Notes: generated by a model from the sequence alone, not told the origin. Counted from the stretch's first letter, positions 1 through 10,477 are shown. The stretch is 64,000 bases of DNA from Viola odorata (GCA_963691705.1 OY829545.1:33095475-33159474), one strand, 5' to 3'. A program made the numbers and translations.

Positions 1-300
<300 letters not shown>

Positions 301-738
301 TGAAGAAAGAATCTTCCATCATGTCTTTCCTTCATCAGCAGATGAAAACTCTTTAATGAAGCAGAATGCCAGATAGATATGCGACCGCCAAAACATTTGA
401 AAGGCATTTAGTAGTTTAACTTATAATAAGTTGTAATTTTCTGAAACTTTTGTTAATTTTGTGTTGCTCTGCAAGTTATGGTATTTCTTTTTGTTTCACC
501 CTTTACATGTTTTGACTTGCATATGAATTTTTCAGCATTTTGTGTTCAGTTGTTAGGACTTCTTCCTATAAAGGACGAAAAAAAATGCGAAGATGACGAA
601 TTTTTTGTCAGCAAAGCTTGAATCCCCTTAAGACTATTTCCTTACTTCCTCCTATCAAGATATTGGAAAATCCTATCTTAAAAAGATCTGTAAATTGAAG
701 GAAGAAGTTCCTCGTCATAAGATAGTGATTGTGGGGAT
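301..738. other. GDH 3' UTR and short intergenic spacer
   Basis: This follows the GDH stop codon. The first ~200 bp are T-rich and probably the 3' UTR, though no polyadenylation signal is certain. The remainder has no coding potential. Bases 731-738 (GTGGGGAT) are the left target-site duplication of the adjoining hAT element. Confidence 0.6.
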
Positions 739-1869
739 TAGGGCTGAACATTTGACCCGCCCAACCCGCCAACCCGAACCGACCCGATCCGTCAAAAGCT
801 AAAAAACCGCCAACCCGTCCATATACAGATACATAACCGACCCGCTCATTTAGTAGTGGGTCGGTTCGCGAGTCAATTTTACATATATTGCAAAATAACC
901 GACCCGACCCGACCCTAACCCTAACCCTAAGTATATAAGCATCTCTTTCTCCTTTCTTTCATTCTTTAGCCGCTACTTTTTTTCTTTTCTTCTCTCTTCT
1001 TCCTTCTTTCTTCCTTGCTCTCCCTCTGCCTCTCCTTTTTTTCTTTTCTTCTTTCTTTCATTCTTTTTCTTCCTCGCTCTCCCTCTCCAAACCCCAAAGC
1101 AACTTCTTCAGCATCTCAATCTTCCTTGGGCAAAAAATCATAATCCTTCATCCCTCATTTCTAAAATCTTCATCATAATCCCTCCTTCTCCTCCCATAAT
1201 CTCTTATGCTCATTAGTCCGTGTTCGGTTCCACCTCACAGCTCGTGCTTCGCTGGGTGAACTCGCTTCCTCCGCCGTGGCCGGCCCCTCTCCAGCTTCCT
1301 CCGCCGTGGCTATGCTATACACCACTGATCAGTCACGTGTATTCCGACCCTCCTTTTTTTTCCTACTTTTACCTTTCTTATTAATATATATATATATATA
1401 AAACTCAGGAACATGTGAACGGTTGTATAGATCTGATAAAGAGGTTAATAGATCTGATAAAAAGAATTGATTTTTTTTATATGGTTGTATTTGGTTTTGA
1501 TTTTGATTTGGGTGGCCGTTGACGGCTAGGTGGAGGAGAAGATATTTATTTCTGTTTTAGAATTTAGGGTTTGTTGGTGGAAGAAGATGAGATGTTAGGT
1601 TTTTTTTTAAGGTTTGGTTGATGGGCCCAGCCCAATTGGAGGAAAAAAAAGTGAGGTTAAGGTTTTTTTTGGTTAAGCCCGACCCATTATTTGACCCATA
1701 AATATAACCGTCAACCCGCTAACCCGCAAATAACCGATCCGACCCGCTACACCCGCCAACTCGCGGTTATATGTGCTTATAATCGACCCGAACCGACCCG
1801 CTAAATTTCGAGCGGGTCGGTGGCGGGTTGGGTCTATAACCGACCCGACCCGACCCGTGTACACCCCTA
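739..1869. mobile_element. Non-autonomous hAT element (1131 bp) with perfect 8-bp TSD
   Basis: The left end begins TAGGGCTGAACAT; the reverse complement of the right end begins TAGGGGTGTACAC, giving short imperfect terminal inverted repeats. The 8-bp direct repeat GTGGGGAT flanks it exactly (731-738 and 1870-1877). An 8-bp TSD, short TIRs and dense subterminal repeats (GACCCG/CGGGTC blocks at ~757-912 and ~1678-1860) are the hallmarks of the hAT superfamily. No transposase ORF is present, so it would need an autonomous partner. The interior holds three telomere-type CCCTAA units followed by a TATA motif and long CT-rich tracts. Confidence 0.88.
913..937 (+). promoter_or_regulatory. Telo-box-like CCCTAA x3 with adjacent TATA motif, inside the hAT element
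   Basis: Bases 913-930 are exactly three CCCTAA units, followed at 932-937 by TATATA and then a pyrimidine-rich stretch (~940-1085). In plants, telo-boxes next to a TATA box and a CT-rich leader are typical of promoters of translation-machinery genes. This could be a captured promoter fragment or a coincidence within the CCGACC-rich end; function is inference only. Confidence 0.4.
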
Positions 1870-2448
1870 GTGGGGATAGGGTTAATACATCCAGGTTTGT
1901 CATTTTTATTTTAATTAGTGTCAAATATTTTTTTCTATTTTTATCGATCTCAAACGTTTTATTCATTAGTTTAATATAATAACAATTTTCAAAAATAAAT
2001 AAATTAATGGAGATAAATTTTATTAGATTTTATTATTTTAATTATTTTTTTCTGACAATTGGGTCTCATTATAATGATTTTATATTTTCTTTAATTATTT
2101 TAATTATTTCTTTATATTTCCTTTTTTTCTCTTTTTTTTTCTTTTTTTTCCTTCTCTTCTCAAATCTCACGCCCATTTTTTATTAGGACATAAGCAAGGG
2201 ATGTGCGTGAGGGTAAGCATGATATTTACACTTTTCTACTCTTATTTTTTACCAACACATTAATTCTGGTTTATTTCTCTCCCCTCTCTGCAATCTCAAA
2301 TATAATTTTTTATGTAAGATAGGTATTCAATATTTTAATTTCAAAATGTATCTTAGTTTTTTTCCAAATGATGTACTCATCAATTCTTTTTTTCCCTATC
2401 AAATTTTTTTATTTTTAATATTCCAGTTCACTTTACTTTCTTCTTTGG
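1870..2448. other. AT-rich intergenic DNA
   Basis: After the right hAT target duplication (1870-1877) the sequence is very AT-rich with poly-T and TC-rich tracts (around 2110-2165). No ORF, RNA gene or element boundary could be supported. Confidence 0.6.
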
Positions 2449-3995
2449 CTTAATGATCTATTTGCACCCTACGTTTGCGTATTTTTTTCCCTACTATGCA
2501 CCCCACGTTTTACAATATTGAGCTTATTTGAGCCAATGTGACAAATGGATGTGTGCTAAATCCGTCAAATAATATTCAAAAATACAATTTAACACTAATA
2601 AACAAAGTAAATTGTGGATAGTGATAAGAGGTTCGCTCCTCATAGAAAAAATGTAGTTTTTAGAAAACTTGTCTTGACCAACAAACAAATAGAGGAAAAT
2701 GGGGTTGTTTTGGGTTTGAAAAATGGTTAAAAATAAACAATTGAAAATAATGTAGAATGAAATGGAACAAGTCTAGGAGTGATTGGATAAACAAATAAGG
2801 AAAGAGACTCCTAGAAAAGACAATATCAAGGTTATGATTCAAGTGTAACTGATCATTGATTCAAAGGTGTTCATTTTTTATTCATGGGGTAGCTATAGAA
2901 ACTAGGTACACTTAGGTTCCCTCCTTTCCACTTGCAACAAGTTACTTTAAAGGTACACTTATTAAGAAACCCTAATTATCTAGCACCCTTAAGGTACACT
3001 TATAAAACTTAACTAGATAATTGATAAAACTAAGGAAAGACTAATGCTAGGCTAAGACTAAGGTACATTTATAGCCTTTAGACCTAATTACTCATTCACT
3101 TTAGTCTCAAAGAGCCTTTAACTGAGATCAATCTAGTTGTCTACTTATCTTTTAGACTTTGTAATCCGCAGCCTTCTAGACCTACGTTAACTATTCCGAT
3201 TGAAGTTTAAGATGATCAGATTTAAACAAAACATGAATATTATTAGTGTTAAATCAGTGAATGGAGAAACATGAATGCAAAAACTAAAAGAAACGCTTAA
3301 ATCTCACAATTGTACTGAATCATAAACTTTTATTGCCTTCACTAGGAATTAAAAGCTTAGCTAGACATAAATATGATAATTAAAAAGCGTAAAAATCTAA
3401 TTGCATAAAAATCTCGTCTCAAGGAAGAAGATGAAGGGAGCTAAGTTTAAAGCTTAAAATAAAATGAGATTAAAAGTTATCTCTATCAATAATAAGGGAA
3501 AGATAATATTTTTCTTCCTTATTATCTCATAAATCCTCATTTGAAAATGTATCCGATCTTTTGGATAAATATATATATTTGTATTTGAAGTTGATCTTCA
3601 TCCAAGAACTTAGGAAACATGTGTTTCTTCATCTCTCATCAATACTCCGCGTTTTGGTCCAGCCTTTTAGAACCTCTGCTACTCAGCTTCCTTCTAGGCC
3701 TAGACTTAGGAAATCTGCTTTAAAATATTTTTAAGGCAAGACTTAGGTTTTCCAGCAACAATTCCAGGTTTTTAGGCTTTTTTCTTCTCAATGACCTTTA
3801 GATCTTCGATTCTACAAAAAGGGAAGAAAATGGACTTTAAATAGTAGTATCCCTATCTAAAACAATACATTAGATAGAGACTATAACCAAATTAAGCACA
3901 TAACCACAAATCAAAGGTGCGAAAAAGTCCAATATAAAACGTAGGGTACATATTAGGGAAAAAAAACAAACGTAGGGTGCTAATGGGTCATTAAG
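2449..3995. mobile_element. Element with ~80-bp imperfect terminal inverted repeats (MULE-like, non-autonomous)
   Basis: The left arm starts CTTAATGATCTATTTGCACC; the reverse complement of the right arm starts CTTAATGACCCATTAGCACC. Both continue through CCTACGTTTG, a T-run, CCCTA and a second CACG/TACG-TTT block, so the arms pair over roughly 80 bp (2449-2530 and 3915-3995). No transposase is seen. Long TIRs suggest a Mutator-like derivative, but no clean 9-bp TSD was found (TCTTCTTT lies just left, TCTTCTTA just right), so the superfamily is uncertain. The interior looks like a decayed LTR (see separate entry). Confidence 0.6.
2621..3830 (-). repeat. Old Athila-like LTR remnant inside the 2449-3995 element
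   Basis: By eye the interior follows the order of landmarks in the Athila LTRs at 13806, 31907 and 42594: a GATAAGAGGTTCG block near the LTR end, a (A/T)GATTCA(A/T)(A/G)GGTGTTCAT-type block, a section of 'cttccctcctt' followed by repeated 'gtacact/aggtac' phrases, and a GATCA...TTTAAACAAAAC section. Identity is low and no boundary is clear. It could be a solo LTR inserted in the inverted-repeat element or sequence that was inside it when it moved. Confidence 0.35.
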
Positions 3996-4618
3996 TCTTC
4001 TTATTTCTATATTTACATCTTTGAGCAAGAGAAAAATGAAAATTAACTTGAAACTTCATGTAAACAAAGTAAACGTATAGGTCATTTTTTTCTTACGATA
4101 GCATTATCCTAACTTTTTCTTAGATTATAGAGGTTTATTCCCTTTGAAGGGGTGTGATAACTTAACCCATGTTCTTCAACATGTTGAACCCTATATCTCC
4201 TAAGACATGAGTAATTTTTCACTAAAGATTTTTTTTTTAAAAACAAATAATGCAGATGCATCATAATATACTCCTATTCCTGATGGGATGCTTCCCCTAT
4301 TTTTCAAAAAACTTGGTTTCTCTTGAAAAACTAGTTATGTTATACAGTTCTTGGCATTTTAAATGAGGGGAAAGGTCGTAGCTATCTCAACCACATTTTT
4401 ATCATGCGTATCTCCAAAGTTGATAAACCCTATGTTTGCTCTCTGTTAAGCCCTATCAAATTGTGCAATGTGGTCTTTAAACTAGTTATGAAGGTTAACT
4501 AACCGTCTCAAAGGAGTGCTTCCTACTATCATTTCAGAAATGCTCTAATTGCTCAAGAGATCTTTCATGTTGTGAATTCTAAAAGGTCAGGGTCCGAATG
4601 AATGAGTGTGAAGCTTGA

Positions 4619-5479
4619 TGATACGATCACACCGAGCCTCGTCTTGGAGATGATTGAGCACCATTCCGAGTGCTGAGAGACATGCACACACTTATCGCCA
4701 ATCCTATGCGAGGCCCGCGCCAACCCTAGGCCACCCGCGAGGCCACCCAACCATGCGCACACGAGAGCCGGAACTTCTTCAACTTTGGAGGTCGAAGCTA
4801 ACAACATGTCGTTAGTGGCACTAATGGAAAACCATTAGCAGATAAGCAATTCTGGTCATTGACAGCCGAAGCGAACAGCTTGCCATTAAGCACACTAACG
4901 ACATACCGTTAGCTGCGGCACAGAAATGCAAAAATGCATGTTTTGAGGGTTTTTAAGCTCATTTTATGTAATAGTATAAATAACTACTTCTCTTCTTACT
5001 TTAGACAGTTTAGGATGAATTTTTATTGCTTGAGTTAGAGAATACTCCTCCCTCTAAACACCTTAAACAACTTGTAAGATTCAAGGTTTGAAGATACTTG
5101 GAATCTTTGCAAGTAAAACGATAAGTCTTCATCTTTGTGTAATCGTTATTACTTTATTTGCTTGAACAATTGTGTGTAATATTTGAAGCAATATTTTTGT
5201 TCATTTGAGAGCAATATATTTGTACCCGTGTGTTGCATGCAAGAGTTCATCAAGCCAAGCTCAAGTATTCAATCTCTAATTGTTCAAGCTTCCATCTCTC
5301 ACCTCCTCCACTTTCATCCGGGTAATTTCATTTATCATTTCCGCTGTGTGTCTCCATCCTTTCCTCCATATCTTCTTGTGCATTTGTTGTTGTTTTGTGT
5401 GTGACAAAGTTAAGGCTAGATCCTCCCCGAGTGTTTCACGTTTCGGCTTGCAAACAACAAGTCGGACAGTGTAATATCA
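4619..5479 (+). mobile_element. Solo LTR (861 bp) inserted in the LINE
   Basis: It starts TGATACGATC and ends GTAATATCA, so the ends form a TGATA/TATCA inverted pair with canonical TG...CA termini. The flanks are CTTGA (4614-4618) and GTTGA (5480-5484), a 5-bp target duplication with one mismatch; the second LINE copy reads GTTGA at the same place, showing that the left flank mutated. A TATA box (TATAAATA, 4975-4982) lies mid-element, followed by an R/U5-like section. No internal retroelement sequence is left, as expected after LTR-LTR recombination. Superfamily unknown. Confidence 0.75.
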
Positions 5480-5764
5480 GTTGATATAAGCAAAACTTAT
5501 GATAGGGTCGAATGGGTCTTTCTTGAGACGAATAAGATGGGCTTCTCTCTGGTTTGGACCTCTTTGGTGATACGATGTGTGACAACGGTCTCGTATTCGG
5601 TTCTTACTAATGAATAGTGTGAAGGTTGATATGAGCAAAACTTATGATAGGGTCAAATGGGTCTTTCTTGAAGCTATTGTGATTAAGATGGGCTTCTCTC
5701 TAGTTTGGACCTCTTTGGTGATACGATGTGTGACAACGGTCTCGTATTCAGTTCTTAGTAATGA
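5480..5764 (+). repeat. 145-bp tandem duplication within the LINE RT
   Basis: The section starting GTTGATATAAGCAAAAC (5480) recurs starting GTTGATATGAGCAAAAC (5625), and both run on through the same RT-coding stretch to GTTCTTA(C/G)TAATGA. The first copy has lost about 9 bp within the segment. The duplicated unit begins before the solo LTR (GAATGAGTGTGAAG at 4601-4613 matches AATAGTGTGAAG at 5613-5624), so the duplication probably preceded the LTR insertion. Confidence 0.8.
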
Positions 5765-6201
5765 TCTTTGGGGTCTAGATTCTACCTGGAGAGAGGACTT
5801 CGTCAAGGAGAACCTTTAATCCCCACACCTCTTTATCCTGTACGTGGAAGGCCATTCGGTAATGATCCATGTTGTTTCCTCCTCGAATAGGCTTCATGGT
5901 TTCAAAACTTGTAGAAGAAACTCAGCGGTTAGCCTTCTTTTTTACGCAGATGATAGCCTTATTATTGCTCAGTCATTGGTCGAGGAAGCTGAGATCATCT
6001 CCTCCATCATAATTGACTATGAGAGGGCATTGGGTCAAAGAGTGAATTTGGACAAATTGAAGGTCTATTTTAGTCGACATGTGAACCTTTTCGCAAAACT
6101 CCTCATTCAGCAGAGATTGAAAGTTCGGTCAATGCAACACCATTCCAAATACTTAGGTCTTTGGTGTCTTTTTGTAATCCTCACCTGCCAATTAGCGTTA
6201 C

Positions 6202-7013
6202 TAGGGATGGTAATGCAGCAGGTTAAGTACCTTCAAATCCATATTCATTTATACATTCAAAAAATTTATACCCATGAATATATTTACGAATACATGCGAG
6301 TATTTATTTAATTTTAATTTTAATTTGAACTTATTGCGAAATTTGTACCTATACCCGCAACTATGTATTTATTTTATAATACTATATAAGATCCTTCCAC
6401 TAAATTCTTAGCAAAACACATTTCGAGAAGAAGAGTTCTTTGATAAAATAGTACATGCCATAAAAAATATACAAATCAGATTTACAAATTGTTAATAATT
6501 GAATATAATAAATTTAATATTATTAGATTAATATATATGATTATAGAAAGCAATAATAAAATATACTTCCATTGTTCCAAAGAGATAGTTGATCTTTCAT
6601 TTTTTGTTTGTTCCAAAGAAATTGTCCATTTTTTTTAGTACTTCATTTTTCAGCATCACCCCTTATTGTTATTCTCCACTAACTTTCCAAAAAAAAAATC
6701 TAAACGTAACATAAAGGATTAATTTTTTTGAAAGTACTAACCAAAATACACAATCATCACACTTTCTTCATATGTGTGAAAAGTCAAAGAGGATAGTTAT
6801 ATTGGGACGAAAGGAGTATAAATTGATATGTGTTTGCGGTATATATTGCGGGTTTGAGGGGTGAGTTTAGCATATTCAAACCCGCATGAACTTCTTATTT
6901 TGAGATGCAGATTTTACCCGCATCCACAAAATATCCATAAAGTGCGGGTAATATTTGTCCTGCATAGAGTGGGTATCTGGGAATATTCGTACCTTTGGGT
7001 CTTGCCATCCCTA
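6202..7013. mobile_element. Non-autonomous hAT-type element (812 bp)
   Basis: The left end is TAGGGATGGTAA and the right end in reverse complement is TAGGGATGGCAA. The flanking 8-bp duplications are AGCGTTAC (6194-6201) and AATGTTAC (7014-7021), six of eight matching. Subterminal ACCCGC/GCGGGT motifs are frequent near the right end. No transposase. It lies immediately downstream of the decayed LINE. Confidence 0.8.
6566..6816. mobile_element. Stowaway-like MITE (251 bp) nested in the hAT element
   Basis: A TA dinucleotide flanks both ends (6564-6565 and 6817-6818). The left terminus CTTCCATTGTTCCAA and right terminus in reverse complement CTCCTTTCGTCCCAA are both degenerate forms of the CTCCCTCCGTCCCAA Stowaway consensus (Tc1/mariner). 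AT-rich non-coding interior. Confidence 0.65.
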
Positions 7014-7170
7014 AATGTTACCTTAAGACTCAAGCCAACCTCGAAACTATGAGAAAATATGCATGCATTTGAGGCTTCCACAAGAAGAGATGCATGCATT
7101 TCTGAACCTAAGGGCAAAAGAAAAGGTTTGGACTTTAGAAGACCACTAAAACCAATCCAAAGATGGCATA

Positions 7171-7979
7171 AGATACGAGCTTGGTTTCGGTTTAGAGCCT
7201 TTACACGGATCTAGGCCTCTTTGGGAGGTTGGATTGTCGATTAGATAGAGATTGATGGGGAGGATAACGTCGCAAGGAGATTGCGGAATAGATGCAGCGG
7301 ATTTATGGTTGAAGATGAAGAGGTATTGATGAAGAACAATAAACAAACTTGCATACATGGTAAACCCTTCTAGGGATGATTCCTAGACAACCTTACCACA
7401 AGCATACAAGGATCTCTAATCCAAGAGGAGAAGAAGATGAAGGTTTTAAGAACCCTATTTAACTAACTTAAGTTAAGTGGTCTTATGATGGAAATCATAT
7501 TCAAAATCAAAGACAAGTCTAAAATGAACCTATTGTTCACTATTTATACTACTACCTTATTACATGGGGCAAACCCCTAAATACCTTTAAAACAAAAAGG
7601 TCTTCATGCTTGGCCTTGAGCGTGGGCTTGAGGAGCAAAGGCTTGGCCTAGACGCACATCTTGGCCTAGACGGATGACCTAGCCTAGACGCACAACTTGG
7701 TCTAGACGGATGACTTGGCCTAGATGGTAGGCTTGTATCACAAGGCTGGGCATGGGCGCAAGGATGACGAGGCCAAGATGAGGGCGCGGGTGCGCAAGGG
7801 TGTGCGATGGCAATGTGGGGCACCGGCCTACGAGGGCAAGGCCTCGGTGTGGTCATGTAGGGCTCCAATGGGCCATCACCTCCCTAAATACATCCTCGGC
7901 TCTTAGTGCCGAGAGGAGCATGGTGACTAAGTCCGGGCTCATAGTGGGGGCTCAAAGGGAGGTTGTCGTGCTCATATCA
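7171..7979 (-). mobile_element. 3' LTR of a truncated Gypsy-type element (minus strand)
   Basis: On the minus strand a purine tract (AAAGGTGGATGGAA) ends just before TGATATGAGC at 7979, the expected PPT/LTR junction. A TATA box (AGTATAAATAG, plus coordinates ~7538-7548) is followed by an R/U5-like leader. The far end is near 7171, where CTCGTATCT resembles the CGTATCA end of the plus-strand LTR at 12231 with the last base mutated. No second copy of this LTR is in the window. Confidence 0.55.
7635..7725 (-). repeat. Short tandem repeat in LTR U3 (CTTGGCCTAGACG units)
   Basis: Five to six imperfect units of about 18 bp, each containing (C/A)TTGG(C/T)CTAGACG followed by CACA or GATGA, upstream of the TATA box of the minus-strand LTR. 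It resembles the enhancer repeats common in retrotransposon U3 regions. Confidence 0.6.
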
Positions 7980-8797
7980 TTCCATCCACCTTTAGAGAGA
8001 TTCATCCTCGAATCTATAGGGTCAATCCCGTGAAAGGCTAAGCGGGTCAAGGCATGCTCTCGGCTAGTGGCCACAAACGAATCCCTCTTGAAGCTTCTCT
8101 CGGAAAAGATAGGCCAAGCGGGAGGTCTTTCTAGGGCACGACATGTGGGTACGGTAAGGAACATGCTCGACCATGACGGTAAGCCAATACTGGAGAAGGC
8201 CGACGGTAAATCAACCCCAACAACAACCCTCATTCGGCCAACACGGGGAATGGTGGTGATGCGGGCCAAGTGAGGACCCAAAGTAGTAGATGAGTAGGCG
8301 TGGGCACTACGGATGGCCAAAGGAGCGGTGGAAGGGACACGGGCTCGATACGAGACCGAGAGACCAAATGAATTCGCCAAGATCGGAATGAAGGGCGCGC
8401 GGTCAACATACTCAAAGCTAAGGAGGAAAGGATACACCAAGTTATGCGTAGACACCTTCGGTATGATGGAAAAATCACTACCAAGGGACCGCAAGGTATG
8501 CTGCCATGCTAGGCCAAGTATAGCCTTCTCGTGGCCGTCCGAAGAGAACTCACAAACCGACTCTATACTCTTATCGCTCCCAAACACCAAACCAACCAAA
8601 GGAGTACTCGAAACCACCAAATTCGAAAGCGCAATAAGCTCAACCCCTGAAGTAACCAACTCCATATCAATACCGTCCGAAAGCGGCTCAAGTAATCCCT
8701 CATCCAATGGAGCCAACTCACCCAAAGTAGCACTAGAATCCACTAAGTCCGAAAGCACACTAAACTTATCCTTGATAAGTGGTGGAGCACCGACCAA
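7952..8797 (-). CDS. Unrecognised 281-codon ORF at the 3' end of a truncated retroelement
   Basis: An open frame of 281 codons on the minus strand with no recognised domain and no RT, RNase H or integrase motif. Its last codons (DSRMNLSKGGWNDM) lie over the polypurine tract and the start of the LTR, the same arrangement as the plus-strand Gypsy ORF nearby, which ends [14 protein letters not shown]. The ORF therefore occupies the position of the pol C-terminus but does not look like pol. It may be a relic of retroelement sequence read in a chance-open frame, or a unique ORF of a non-autonomous element. No signal peptide or clear membrane segment. Confidence 0.3.
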   Translation of the reverse strand: MVGAPPLIKDKFSVLSDLVDSSATLGELAPLDEGLLEPLSDGIDMELVTSGVELIALSNLVVSSTPLVGLVFGSDKSIESVCEFSSDGHEKAILGLAWQHTLRSLGSDFSIIPKVSTHNLVYPFLLSFEYVDRAPFIPILANSFGLSVSYRARVPSTAPLAIRSAHAYSSTTLGPHLARITTIPRVGRMRVVVGVDLPSAFSSIGLPSWSSMFLTVPTCRALERPPAWPIFSERSFKRDSFVATSREHALTRLAFHGIDPIDSRMNLSKGGWNDMSTTTSL

Positions 8798-9139
8798 AAC
8801 AACACTAAGAAGAGTCCCACACTTCTCTCGCTTTGTCTCAACCCGGGTGCCTTGATCACGTCACTTGCTCTCTAGCCTTTTCTAATATTATTTCACTTGA
8901 CGCACTTGCTCATCTATGAGGGCCCTAAGTGACACCATAGCCGAGTCCAAGGGGGAAGGAATAAGAGCAACGGGTGGCTCACGTCGAGGGTGCGGGGGCA
9001 CATGTGCTGGCCGAGAGGGTGGCACCGTGTGATAAGATGGGGAGTGGCATGAAGGCGCACTAGTGGCCGGCGGGACAAAGAGGCGTTGAAGGGATCTCCG
9101 ATCCGAGATATAGCTAGAGGTGCCACGGCTAAATGAGCC
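8798..9139. other. Non-coding or degraded internal retroelement DNA
   Basis: This sits between the unrecognised ORF and the Gag-like ORF on the minus strand. Fragments such as DEQVRQVK are readable but broken by stops. An overlapping frame through 8914-9573 is an antisense or out-of-frame shadow of the Gag-like ORF. Confidence 0.4.
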
Positions 9140-9805
9140 CTAAGGAGGTCTACGATCATGGTGTGATGATGACACCTCGTGATGAGATGGGGCGTGGCGA
9201 GGAGGTGCACTAGAGGCATAGGTAGAGGTGCCATGACTTTGGTAGGAAGAAAGGCTTTGGACATGGTGTGGGGAAAATGTAGCCTTGGTATAGAAGTCAT
9301 GGCCGTGACTCTTATGTCGTGATGACCCATCAACGTAGTCTTCTCGCCCATAATACTCATCCCTACTATCCGTACAAGAGCCATATACATGGGATTTCCG
9401 TGAGGGCCCAAGATGATCATAATCCACCCAAGGAGGGGATACGACACAAGGGGCATACACATAAGATGGCGGAGAGGGCCTAGGAAGACCAAAACCCAAC
9501 CGAGAAGAAGATGCGGCACAATGGTGATCTTGGGTATCCACCTCATAAGGATAAGACCCATACCGTGCCTCATGCTCCACTAAGTAACTCTCCTCATAAC
9601 ACAATATGTGACCATCACTAGCAACCGGGGGGTCGGTGACACCCTCACAATAAGAACTAACCCCATACGGCGTCTCTAGCTCACCCAAGTAGCTCACGTC
9701 ATAACAAGAGGAGAAATGGTCACTAGCCACCATGGTGCCTTCGGTGCTAGAACAACAAGATTCCTCCTCCCAAGAGGACCCAACATCCTCACAATACGAA
9801 GACAT
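9140..9805 (-). CDS. Gag-like N-terminal ORF (221 codons), Ser/Tyr/Glu-rich
   Basis: The minus-strand ORF starts MSSYCEDVGSSWEEES and continues rich in Ser, Tyr, Cys, His and acidic residues, with repeated SSY(C/E)E-type phrases. A low-complexity start of this kind is common at the N-terminus of Gag in some plant Gypsy elements. No capsid signature or zinc knuckle is visible, and the frame ends at 9140. The ATG lies ~30 bp downstream of a run resembling an LTR/leader. With the ORF at 7952-8797 and the LTR at 7171-7979 it would form one minus-strand element lacking pol. The Gag assignment is inferred from composition and context only. Confidence 0.35.
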   Translation of the reverse strand: MSSYCEDVGSSWEEESCCSSTEGTMVASDHFSSCYDVSYLGELETPYGVSSYCEGVTDPPVASDGHILCYEESYLVEHEARYGSYPYEVDTQDHHCAASSSRLGFGLPRPSPPSYVYAPCVVSPPWVDYDHLGPSRKSHVYGSCTDSRDEYYGREDYVDGSSRHKSHGHDFYTKATFSPHHVQSLSSYQSHGTSTYASSAPPRHAPSHHEVSSSHHDRRPP

Positions 9806-10477
9806 AGAAAATTACCTACAAAAAGAAATAAACACAATTGATAGCTAAAAAGGGTTAGTCCCTCCCTCACGTGTTTGCATCCGTGTTTATCACTCTAATA
9901 ATCTCACAATTTTCTCTCCAAGCCCAAACCAAAACCGAAACCAACAATGACTCAAAGAATCACTAAGGCACAAGGAAAAGCAATAAAAATAAGGGCTAAA
10001 AGGAAAGGTGAAGGAGAACCGAAATAGTTATCTATGTTTTAGTTCATTTCTTTCTTTTTGTAATGAGTGAAGAGAGCTAACTTGTGTGACATGTATCCTT
10101 AAAGAAAAAGAAGTGAAAGACAAGTAGTTTTTACTCTTTGAAAAACCTTCACTAGATGCTAAATATTTGATGAGGTGGCACTAGTGATGATGTGGCAAAA
10201 TGTGTGAGGTCGCAAGTGATGAGGTGTGTATGTTGCAAGTGAGGTGGCAAGTGTAAGGATGTCAAACCTAGGGCCGACTATGTGAGGGGAAGTGTAGTGA
10301 GCAAGATGAAATACTTGGCTCACAATGCATTCAAATACTAGGCTCACAATATAGGTGATGTGGCAGGCTAGGAGTGGAGCTAAAAAATTTGGCACTTAGC
10401 TAAGCAACAAGCAAGTCCACATGGCTCTCATGGACACCATAGGAAGCTCCAATAATCAGCCAACAATTAACACCAAT
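9806..10477 (-). other. Putative leader or 5' LTR remnant upstream of the Gag-like ORF
   Basis: Non-coding. On the plus strand it contains short repeats of the kind GATGAGGTGG and CAAGTGAGGTGGCAAGTG (10165-10255) and two 'ggctcacaatg/ata' repeats (10317-10350). It does not match the 3' LTR at 7171-7979, so a full 5' LTR is not demonstrated. A clean junction with the plus-strand Gypsy fragment lies near 10478. Confidence 0.4.

Larger units (their letters stand above)
4165..6190 (+). pseudogene. Decayed LINE (L1-type) reverse transcriptase, interrupted by a solo LTR
   Basis: Plant L1 LINEs encode a reverse transcriptase used for target-primed insertion. Recognisable pieces, in order: a GPDGM-like block (~4275, PDGMLPLFF), LNHIFIMRISKV then SPIKLCNVVFKLV (~4395-4490), NALIAQEIFH (~4545), SVKVDMSKTYDRVKW (~5612-5660), the catalytic block LLFYADDSLII (~5934-5965, with the DD pair) and GQRVNLDKLKVYFS (~6035-6075). 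It has many stops and frameshifts and no EN or RNase H domain. Bases 4619-5479 are an inserted solo LTR, and the section after it exists as two tandem copies. The 3' end is lost at the hAT element starting at 6202. Confidence 0.8.

Noticed and set aside
8914..9573. A 219-codon minus-strand ORF overlapping the Gag-like ORF
   Set aside because: It is another frame over the same low-complexity DNA, rich in Met/Leu/His/Pro with no motif.
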